Source: Sclerodactyla briareus (lineage: Eukaryota; Echinodermata; Holothuroidea; Dendrochirotida; Sclerodactylidae). Taken from it: a stretch of DNA of 64,000 nucleotides. A program made the translations under genes and the position numbers. Below, in pieces: positions 28,401-40,400 of the stretch (position 1 is its first letter; every line of letters begins with the position of its first letter). The notes under the pieces are model-generated. The model did not search any database and had not been told where the DNA came from. It saw nothing but the letters and a program-made list of their open reading frames with translations. Where the stretch lies: NCBI GenBank assembly GCA_026419785.1, contig JAODTK010005509.1, positions 372,001 to 436,000 on the forward strand, read 5' to 3'.

Positions 28401-31400
28401 GATCATGATATGAGAAATTAGCCATAATCCTACAGCTTTCAGAATGTTTGGTCCGACGATCCACTTGGCCCCTATAGCCTAGATCTACTCTACCCCCCAA
28501 GTGTGTCAACAATTTGCCTTTGGCCTCCTAACAGTCATTCTTTTTGGATGTCGACCAAACTTGAACACAATGTTAATTGACCCATGGTACAATGTTTGAA
28601 CCTTGTGAAGGTCAGGATCAAGGTCTTGAAGGGGCAATAAGGTATTAGTGTATATTTTCCCAAATTTCTCTCCTCCTACAAAGTACATTAATTTTCTTGA
28701 ACTGTTGTCATACTGTTTCTCTTTTCAGCTGGTTTGCAGATTTGGATGCAACATCATATAGTGTCATTAGAATTGAAACAGTAACATGCTGATGAACAGA
28801 AGCCAAAACAGTCATTCTTCACTTGGATTTGATCAAACTCGGACCCAATGTTCATTGACCTTTGGGACATCTTTGACCATGTGAAGGTCCAAGGTCATGG
28901 GTTTATTAAAGAGACACAATAGGCCACTGTGTGAAATTGCCTTTTTCTCTCTCAATTGGTCATTCTTTGATGGACATTGGCCAAACTGAGTAACAATGTT
29001 TATTGACTGCTATTGACATCCGTGGCATATGGAGATCAATGTCAAAGGCGTTACAGGGGCACAATAGGCTATTGTTTGAAACCGCCTTCTTGGTATCATG
29101 ATCTTGAACATTCAACACATTTGTCTTGGTACATTTGTGCTTTTTGAGCTACAGCACCATTGGTGCTCTAGTTACCATTACACATCTGGGAATATGATCA
29201 CCAACAACCATATTTGATTTCTCGAGCCAGAAATTTTGTATGTAGCATTGTGGACGAGTTTTAATCAATCTGAAAAAAAAAAAACTTTTTTTTAGATTTT
29301 GGGAACAAAAGAAGTTAAATAAGGAGACATTGTTTAGAAATCAAGCACTAAATTATTGCTTGACTGTTTATCAAAGTTTACAGACCACCATAGGGCTAGT
29401 GTGATGTATTTAGCATGCCAAAAAAAAATTAAAAAATACCTGGTGAAATGCTGTTTCCTTCAACCCCAGGAATTTGAGCAGAGATTTGGGGTTACTTAAG
29501 GTCAATGGAAGTGCCTAGTTTGCAGAATTTATGAAAATGTTGAGTCTGTCTGACTTTCACAAAACTCTTTGGATATGGTTCACTTTTAGTCTTGAGAAAT
29601 TTGATGGTAGATACAGGGTCACTGAAGGTCATATGTGTATATCCAACTTGAATAATTCAACAGATTATCATCAAATTTGGTGGGTGTGTTAAACATTCAG
29701 TCACAAACAATTTGAAGGTAACTAGGATCTAAATGGCTATAATGCCATTTATTCGTAAAAAACATACTTATTTTAAATGTAATGGTCATGAAATGTGGCC
29801 AGTATTATCACGGACCCCTGTTTATATCTGGTGGTTCAGGATTCTCCAGTCGAAGGTCATGTATGGGTCATTTCGCGGCAACATGGTTTGTTTTGAGGTC
29901 ATTTAACAAAATGCTACTCTTCATCAGAGTGAATTGGGTACTATTGATCAATGGTACATACAGGATTTTCAGAATTTTGAGGTCAAAGGTCATTAAGTGG
30001 TAATAATAAAATGAGCATTTCAAAAAGCGCTGCTCCTTTGAGGAAGTAGCACTGTACACAAACCCCAAAACGCTAACACCCAGGATACAAGTAGGTCCTA
30101 AGCTTACACGTTAATGTAACCCAAGGAATCAGACTCCCCGAACCTGGAGGCAACTTATTCCACATGCGGGAAGCCATACTAGAGAATACCAAAAAGTGTC
30201 AACATCTAGAGAACGACCTATTTGTGAAGAGTTACAAAGTTGATTGGTAAGACTAGTATAGAGCGACTTGCCTTGTCTAACAGCACTACATAGAATGAGT
30301 GTGCTCAGGCCTCTTGTGATTTTATTCTTACGATGTCCTGATCTTTTGATCTCTAGAGCTTTGCGACTGAGGTGATCCAACTTGATCATTTTGCATTAGC
30401 CTAGGTACCCCAGATATATTCACGTGTGAAAAAAGGCCATTCTGAGGTCATTTAGAGTCATGTGCCTATTGCAGGGCCCTTGAGTCCTGTTTTTTGGCAA
30501 AGACTACTTAAAAAAAGAGCGTGGATGCCAGCTGCCAATATGCTGAGGAAAACTCGATAGGATTCCATAGTGCGTTGCCAACTTGCCATCATGTCTCTTG
30601 TCAGCATGGTTCATGGAACCCTTTGTTTCTGCTCTGTAACTGCTGTAATCATTGTTTGTAGTTATAATAAGCAGTATGAGTAATCAGTTTCAATTTGTTC
30701 CCCATTCATACACCGTTTGTTGGAACCCACATGCTGTACCCAAAGAAGCTTGGTTCATGTCTAAAATCTAGGAATGGAAAAATGTCAGAGAAAAATCAAT
30801 CCAATTCATTGGCTCCCCCTGTTTTCCGACCCATTATAAAGTCACCATACCATTGCCTTCATGGCAATTAATCACAATTTTCCGCCACAATAGGTAACCA
30901 TGGTGGCACTGAACCCATCTCTGCCACAACAATTGTCATTTCTAGTTGATCCAAACAATTCCAATGTTTCTTGGTACACTGGCCTTCATCAGAAAAATCT
31001 CTTGGAAACTTTCAGTAAAGGACTGTGTGGTCAGCGTTTAGAGCGAATGTCTGACAGCAACAATATCTTGAAAGATTCATGCCCTGGTCGCAGAGTCCTG
31101 GGATTCGAGTCCGGGCATGGTATAGCAAAGATGATCTACCATAAAACCAAACAATTAAAAAAAAATGCCAACATGACCTGTCCACTCCTGGCTGATCCAT
31201 TCATTCACTAATCACTCACCAATTCACAAGAGCAACTGCTTATGTAGGCACCTCTTCCCAGCAAGCGCCCCAGGCCTATGGCCTTGACCCTCCCCCAACT
31301 TCTTGAGTCTGAGCAAAACATCTAGAGCTATATTGTCATAATGGCAGCGACCGTCAGCATTCAGTGGTTGGATCAGTGTTGGCGGACTTGAGTCCGGCCT

Positions 31401-34400
31401 CAGTCTCGAGACCGGTCCCGCTACCGATTCAGTCGAAGGACTCGGTCTCGGACCTCGGGATTCAATGACTCGGACTTGGTCTCTGGACTTGGCTGATGGG
31501 ACCAGTCCGAGTCCAGGTTCAAGACCACTCAAACAATCTCTTGCAAAATCCTTAAAATTAGAGGACGGGGATAATGCAACTTCTACAACCTTGATATTCA
31601 AAACACAATAACATACTGTGCCATTTTTGCGCATACGAAATTTGGAATTACCAATATGACTAAACTGGCCTGTAACAGCTATCCGTAAATGTGTCACATG
31701 CACACACAGAGAACATGCATCACTTGCCGCACGGTCTGCAAAAGAATGGTGGAAATTGTGATGTCCTGAAATGTCAATGAAAAAATACTTTATGCCTAAC
31801 TGCTTGTCTGGAAAATTATTAATGGTCTCCAAATAGTATGCTCTGTAGACGGTGGAGAGTCTCGTAGGGTTATATGGATTTTTTAGTTCTTTAATTCTGT
31901 TACTTTTGGCATTGTTATTGCAATTAACATGGCCATGGCTATGAACCTTCTTGATGAGCAAAGCCACTCTTGTATTGGCAGTTTGGAGTAGGAAAAGAAC
32001 TAAGGGGAAACTCATATGAATTTTGGGCATTGGGCTGTTGTGCATTAATTACATATACAGTCTCCGAGGATGCAGCATCTAACTGCACATACTTGCTATT
32101 GAATCCACTACAGTCCTATTAATTTTGCTACATGCAAGTGTTAACTGGGACTCGGACTTGGGACTCGGACAAAAGGGACTCGGACTGACTCGGACTCGGC
32201 TGCTGAGACCTCGGTCTTGGACTCAGGACTCAGATTAGCTGGACTCGACTCCACCTGATCTTAATGAAAGTGAGCAACATCCATGTATTTTACATGTTTG
32301 TTACATATTTCAGCGTATTGGAAGGAGGGCACTTGGTTCTTCATCATGTGTCTGTTAAGTATTATTCTGGAACAGAGACTGCAAAAATCCTATCCTCAAT
32401 TAAGTGAAACCCTCTGCTCACCTGTAACAGTACTCTAAACTTTACCAATGCAACCTAACATTGTATAAGGCGCCGTTTATACCAACTTTCGTCAAGCTCT
32501 CATGAATGTGACGGTTTGAAACGACCCTAGGGGAACAAACCATTGTAGGGTATGCATATTGACAATAGACGTACGTGCTACAGTTCATACGTACTGTAAA
32601 TCATGCACCGAATGAGCCTTGCACAAGGCATTGTCCATAACAAAAATTTGTTCCTGCCCCCAAACTCCATGAAATTCTCTATACATAATCATTGCTGATG
32701 GAATCTGAGAGGAGCCCAATAAGTTTAGTCTATAATGAATAAGCGAATTCCATGTGAGAAAGAATGCTGTGAATGTGCCACTCAACAAAAATGTTTATTA
32801 GTTGTGTTTTTTTAACACACAAGGTAATTGGGGGACCCCAGTATGTTCCAACTGTGTTTAGAGAATTCAGCACTGTACAAATAATCCCATCCCGCACCTG
32901 TGATGGCGCCCTGATTCCATTGGTCAGTAATCAGCTGATTGTGTGTTTCAAGTTTTTTCATAAAGTCACTGCAATAAATGGGTCATTTTCATGACAAAAT
33001 TCATCCAAAATTGGCAGAGGAATGTTCCTATAAGTGTTATTTTTTCTCTCTGATTACAGATAGTACTACCAGTTCTTTATTTTATTCCCGATGGAATGCC
33101 TACACTTGGAGGTATGAGGACCAATCGACGCCCCTACCAGATATACCACAGCCCCAAACTACTGACATTCTGCCTCCTCTATCTGTTCTCCATTACATTT
33201 TACAACTACTGCGGATTGGCCGTCACAAAATCACTGACTGGTGAGTTTAGTCTTGAACTGTTAATATATATGATCATACATGCCCCAAGAATCGAAACCA
33301 AACAAAGGCAAAAACACGACTGGTAAAAAGTTGATTGTGTGATGTATTTATAGATCATACTTAGGCTTGATTCCCAGATACACCTGGAACCTCCAGTGTT
33401 TCCTACGAACGAAATACTCGAGGGGCAGTCTAGAGCCTACGACTCACGAACCTAGGACAGTTGTTCCATGCCAGGGAGATTATATTCCACACCTGGATGA
33501 GAACTTCAGTACATTGTCCAGTTCTTGGGACTGATCGCGTCAGTTGGACGGGCTCCGGTCCAGCCTGACAGAGGATACAGAGAACATTTTTAAGGTGACA
33601 GGAGGGTTTTACTTCCGCCAGTGGTAGCCATGAAAGTGGTCCACAGTTTACACAACCACTACTGAACTACCCAGGATTGAAACACTCCAGTGCAGCAGCA
33701 GGCCCCCTGGTCTCCAGAGGACGGGGGGGGGGGGGGGGCATAGGGGGGGGGGGGGGAGGCATGGATGCAGTATACAGTGGAGGACAAGGAGTGATTGAGA
33801 GGCATGCTAATCAACCAGGAAAACTTCAGGGAAGTAAAGGTGGTCCGGTAGGTCCTCGATTTCAAACTACCCGATCTACCTGCCCGTGTTTTCTCGAGTT
33901 CCCTGACACAGCCCAGGCTGACACCGGCATCCCAGTCAGTAGGTACTGTGCACATGCACAACGTAACACCCCCCATATGCACAGGCTGACGGACACGCAA
34001 ATATACTACCACGGTTGACAGTCACACTGATCCCAGCATTGCACATCTCTCAAGTTGTGTGTCCAACGATATAAAAGTGCTAGATGTTAGTAAATATGCT
34101 GGAACTAGACTTTGATAATACCAAGTTGAATTTCTTCTCTCCCGAGCATAGTCTGGTTGAGCCTGCAGATATGGTAATTTAGGGGTTCATTTCGACTGCC
34201 AACTAAGTATGGAGAATTCTGTCTGTAGGAGCTGTTTGCCTCTCCATCTGTTATCGTGGATGCAATATATATCACAGTTACTTGTAGGACATCTTTAGCA
34301 AGTACTGAACACAACCCACATTTCAAGTTTCCAAACCAAGATCATACCACCTCTATTCTCCGGGATCTTCACTGGCTTCCATTAGGTCGCCAATTCATTA

Positions 34401-37400
34401 GAAACTCCTGAACATTGGCATACATTTCTCTCCACCAGCTGCTTCCTGATATATGGCGATATGATCACTGATACATCCTGGTGCACCTCAGTCATTGCTC
34501 TGTGTCCCAAAGATCGCTCAAGATACTATGGTGTTATGGGCTTCCCAAGTGTCTCTCGTGTGCCTTGTGGATCATTTTCTTGACCCACATGGTTTAATCT
34601 AATCCCAGTCTATTCCTATTCATGAGGGTGCAGGGCTCAAAAGCAAAATGGGAACTTTCTTAGGTGATTCGAGTGACAGGTGGCTAACACTCCCAATGGT
34701 TTGTATGCTGATCCGCACTAATATCTGACCTTAATCTGCCTCAATTTCCGATGGATTCCATTTTCATTCTAATTGAATGTGTGCTGTATGAAAATGCAAC
34801 TGAAAGCAGTCAAATCAAACATTAGGTTTGAAACAAGTAATGTCGAAAAACTGATTGTCTTTACGATCGATGGGCCCCCAATTTAGCCCTGAATACATTG
34901 AATCTCTTATATTGTTTTTGTCTCGCCTGGGAACGCCTTTGTTCAAGAGAGACATAGTGGTCACTTTGTTGTGTGTCTGCTGTCTGTCTGTCTGTCTGTC
35001 TGTACTGTCTGTCTGTCCATCTGGCTGTATGTCTGTCCGTATGTGCGGTTAGATATCTCTTAACCATGGAACCATCTGGCTGGGACCTTCTTGTGGACGT
35101 GTGCGGTGAAGAGTGCCGATGTTGGCATCCACTTATTCGGCCCGAAAGACCATTCTCATTTCATAAATTTGCAATAGTTACATGAAAAATATGGCCCGGC
35201 GCGGTGTACAGATATCTCTGATCGTAGATCATTGGTATGCCGTTCAGGTTAATAATAACAACTATTAAGTAGTACCGACTCCGATCAGATTCCTGCATGA
35301 TTATATCTATTAAGTAGTCTAATTTGCATAATTTTGCGATTTTTGAATTTTGTTGGATTTTGACAACTTGGTGAGATGGTTTATATCTATAGTCCCGAAT
35401 GACTTTTACAGAGGGAGAGGCCCCATAGGTTATTTAATGTGACTAATCTGTCATTCAAGTCACTTAGGGGTCCAAAAACTGTTTTCCCTGGCCATAATCG
35501 GAGAATTGGGAATGTCTGTGAAGGCCTGGAAAGGTTCACCATGGTGATCTAGTTGTTGCGATGCATGTGTGTGACCTCATGACCTCAATTTGACCTCTGT
35601 CGGGTGGTCATGTGGTTAAAGTTAGTCTTGAATAAATGTGCTTATTTAAGAGGTTACAGGCACAAAAAATCGAAACTGGCTGTTATTTTTGGATATTTGA
35701 TCAGCCGTTGTGTGCTTTAACTGGAGGAGACCAACCTCCCGCTTTGATCGGATGTAACGCCTCTTTTTGTAGTTTTACAAGGGGTCAAAAGTTTAATATT
35801 TAAAATACTTCTTCTTCGCAATAACATTGGGCTTGTTTCTGGAATGCATAATGTTCTAGGAGTGTATGCAACTCCCCGGAGATACCATTTTATACAACCG
35901 CCATGTCATTGGAAGGTCATCAAAGGTACTTAAGGGTCAAAAACTGAATGTTAGTATTTTTTTGGCAATAGCACGGGCCATGTGCAAATCTAAATGCAAA
36001 ATGCTCCTAGGCTAGGAGTGGATGTATCACTGGAGAGTTACAATTTCATAAACACTGCCATCATTAAAGGTCAATTCGAGGTCACTTAGGTCAAAAACTG
36101 TTTCTGGCCATAATTGGAGAATTGGAATATTGTGAGCGGGAAGAATTCACTATTATCATATTGTTGACCTGCATGTGTGTGACCTCTGACCTCAATTGAC
36201 CTCTGCGGGGGTCCATGTGGTGAAAGGTTCGAGTCTTGAATAAATGTGCTTATTTAGGGTTACGGACCAAAAAAAAACTGGTTATTTTCTGGATATGTGA
36301 TAGACCTTTGTGTGCTTTCATGGGGAAACCAACTCCAGCTGCGAGCGGACGCATACTTTGTTAGGTAGTTTACACAAAGAGGTCCAAAGTTGATTTAATA
36401 TACTTATTTCGTCACAATAACTTAGGCGTGTTTCATTGTGATCCTCATGAACGTGTGGGAGTTGGTACACCCTTGTCCGCGATTAAATTTAACAACAGTG
36501 TAAGGTCACTTAAGCATTGAATGTGATTTATTTGCATAATGTACCAATTTTTGAATTCTCTTTTAAAGTGGCGCATTAACATTGGAATGAATGCAGCTAT
36601 GGTGCTCGTAGGAGATTTGTCATGGTATTGGGTTTTGGGTTCATTAATCAGACCACATCTTAGACCAGGTCCAAAAGGTCATAAGGTCAAGTTTTAAGAA
36701 AAATGTCTTATTTTAAGGAGTTACAGGCCAAAGAAAATAAAACTGTCGATTTTGGATAGTGATAGTTTCTCTATCTGCTACATAGACGAAACCAACTCCC
36801 CACTTCAAAGTATGACACCTGGTTCTTAAGTTTTAACAAGGTACAAGGGCCTAAAGGTTGATTTTACTACCTTTTGGCAATAGCAGTGGTGTACTATACT
36901 AATGATTGGGGCTTGGTGCTCACAATTGAGGCAATGCATTTTTCATAAAAACTTTCATTTCATCAAGTCAGTTGTGGAGGTCAAGAAACTGCCAAAGATT
37001 AACATTTTCTTTTCTGCAATCATTTTTGTGACTGTGTGTTAATATAACTGAAATTTTCTGGACATCTGCTATATCAAGGGTAACATTTTTCATACACCGT
37101 TATGTCATTCCAGTCATTCAGGTCACTTATGACCAAACTGTCAAATAATAACACGACTGCACAAGCTCCAGAGACTGTACGCTACGTTTTTAAGAATGGT
37201 TTAGTCTTGGGCCACCCTAGCTAACCCTCATGATGCTGAATCACTATTATTATAGCATGTTTCATCAATAACTAAATGTTGTACCTCATTTCAACCCCTC
37301 AGGCATGTTATTGCCATTCATCCTAACTAAGTATTTTCCCATCTGTGACAGTCAGAGATTTCATCTCATTGTCAAAACCCTGCCTTTTCACCTTGAGGTT

Positions 37401-40400
37401 CACATCAGCCTGTCATAACTCTTCTGGGCCCCCTGACCTGACCATATAAAGTGTAAACACTCGTCCTTTGTTTACTTGACTCCCAGGCACTTTCAAGAAT
37501 GAATGGTGTCAGGTGGTCAACCTCGTAGCTCTGGTGTTGAGTGGGGGAGCGTCTTCCTAAAGGGTAACTCCCTTGTATCACTTATAAGGTGTCATAGCTT
37601 CCAGCCAGTAGGGCCTGCATGACTCCCTTCCAGGTCGCTAATAGATGGCTTATATTCCACTCTAGACAGGGTATGTGAGAGGGGGGGGTGAACTCCCTAG
37701 GGATTGATGGAAGTAGTAGATGTAAAAAGGGCATACTCTTTGCTGATATATAGATAAAACTTCAGTAGATTTAGGGTCCATTTACATTGTTTTTTTTTTG
37801 GACAATACAATTCTGAAGGGAACTAATTAAACCACAGATCAGTAAGTATTGGTTTTATAAATGGAGGGTACAGTAGGATAGGATCAAGGGGTGTTAGTCA
37901 ATGATGGCACATGAATGTTTAATATTTAAGAGGTATTGGGGATATTAAAGCAACATTTGGGAATGCCTTGTAATTGTTTGCATGGTGACTAAACGAAGAA
38001 ATCACTGATCAGCCGCAACCAGGCTAGACACTGGGGGCGTCGCCTTTTTGTAGGTGCCTTTCTGCTCCAAATCATTTTGTTAGTACAATGTGTCCTTAGT
38101 CCACCTTTCAACCCGGGAGACCGGGGTTCTATTCCCGGTCTGGTCATACCAGAGGCTTCAAAAATGGAAATCTGTTGCCTTCTCACTGGGCACTCACCCA
38201 CGAGGATTGGAGCAGAGACAACGAGGGTTGGCAATTGCAGTTGCCGTTTGTTGTGATCACCCCAAACCCACCCCCACCCCAAAGGTTAGGTGCGCCAAAA
38301 TAGGCATTGCTTTTTCTTTTCTGTGTACCTGGTGAAGGATTTCGAGGCTGACAATGGTTGCAGGTAACCAGGTTCTGCACCCTTGTTAGACCTTGAATAT
38401 GGGGTCACGGTCCTCTAACACAGGGGCGTGAAAAAAAAAAAAAAAAAAAAAATGTGACGCAAGTATACCGTAAAAAAAAATGAAGACATTGCTCGAGTAA
38501 ACACACATGCTAAATGTGCTGCATTTGCCCATTGTGATCTGTCAGAAAATGAATACCTAGACTAGTGAAGTTTTCAACTCGTGTCATCTCTTTTCTTCTC
38601 CACAGCGGTCCACATGACCTGATAGACGCCTGTCGTACCATTGTCGTCTGTGGTGGACCTCACGATATACTACGCCTTTGGACAGACCTTGGAGACCCTT
38701 TCAATACAACCTATGGCCTCCTGCAAGTAAGTGCCGCGCAGAGGGTCTATAAATGTTAGTCAGTTATTGATGAGAGTCCTACAAGTCCTTCAGTAGGTTT
38801 TTTTTTCCAGTTTTTTCCATCAACAATTCGGGCGATAGCGACGCCTCGTTATTGCACACTCGGATTATTCCCTGGTTTGCGTGTGATCATTGTGTTCCTC
38901 ATAACCTCTGTTTCTGCCTGCAGAAGACTCCATGTCTCCTCTAAGTTTTTTGTTGTTTTCTCAACACCTTTCCATTGTGCACAGCTAATATTAGTGTGTT
39001 GATGAACTCTTTGTGAGTACACATAGTGTTCATAGTAGAACTAACTTGTTCTGTTTTGAACTACAAGTCGGTCCTTTCATGTCTACGTAAAAAACATCAG
39101 GCTTGTGAACTTGATCGTCCTCAGTGATACAATGGTCTCTGCCTTGGATGTCACGTATGATCGCTCTGGAGTTTCAAAATTTCAACTTGTAATGACTTGG
39201 TGGGTAATCCCCATGCTGTAATTTTGCTGCCTATTTGTTAAGAAAAAAAAATTGAAAGGGGGGGGAGGGGGTTGTGTGAGTTTAGTTGTTTATTTTATTT
39301 TAGTAGTTTTAGAGCACTCCAGGCTGCATTCCTGTTAGGTCTAAAAACAGCAGGTTCTTACGCTCGCTGTATTGATTTATGTAAAATTTTTAGTGTTCAC
39401 GACTCTTAAAAATACTGACTTGAAACGGCAACACTCACTGGAAAAAAGCTTCTCGGTCTGTCTGTCTGGCAGTCTTCTGTGATTGTTCATCATATCCTTC
39501 ACATCATTAATACACAGTTCTTTCAGGTTTCATTTGATGGCGATAGAAGTAAAGTGTCCTAAGTTACTCAACTGGAATATGTTTCCCAGGCAATTAGTTA
39601 TTGCCATATGGTTCCTGCTCAAACAAGGAACGGGTTATCCCGCCCAGAGAAGGGAACCTGTATGGTCTCAACGAAAGCATTTGGTGATCTCAGCTTTGTC
39701 TACTCTGTTTCTTTGTTATGACTCCCTCTTTCTGTTGAGTTGAGGTGTCTTGGCTCATTCCAGACGCACTGGAACGTTATTGATTTCTACATCTGTAAAG
39801 CGAATTGAACAACTTGTCGTTGGATTTTACGCTATCATCAGACCATTATTATAGTAGTAGTAGTATTACCATGACTATTATGACTTCTATTACGCTTGGT
39901 AATAATTGATTGTGTGGTGATCTGAAGTATCCTAATCTCCGCAACATTGCTGTTGGTTGACATTGAGGATGATTATCCAGCAAACTCCACGGTAATTCGT
40001 ATTACCACATTTACATTTTTTTCTTTTCCTCTGCAACACTAAGGTGCTGTCGCGTGTGCAATGGTTTGTTACTCCTCATCACCTGCTGTATAATGTCCAA
40101 ACATTCACATCTACAATACAGAACCAATAACTATACAGATTCATATAATTCTGTTCACACTTGTGTTTGGTTCCCTACATAGGTCAGTAACTTGCATCAC
40201 AGAGAAAAGACATGTCACAATTTGACACAGTAAAAATTGCTGCTGTGGTCAAAGGAATAGAGATTCCTTCAGTTGGATACAAGTTTTAGATAACCACCTT
40301 ACTGATGTGTATAATGCAATAGTCGAAAGTGCAAAACAGCTTCAGTTGGGTATGTGGAGGGGGAAAACTCACATTAATTCAACTCATAATTTTCAGTCAT

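Noticed and set aside
31085-31125. tRNA-like B box with flanking catgccc/gggcatg pairing
   Set aside because: No A box at the proper distance; the pairing alone is weak.
31224-32045. 273-codon minus-strand ORF, the longest frame in the window
   Set aside because: It covers the arm and interior of the GACTCGG foldback element; the residues are those of translated repeat (many R, S, P) and no domain is visible.
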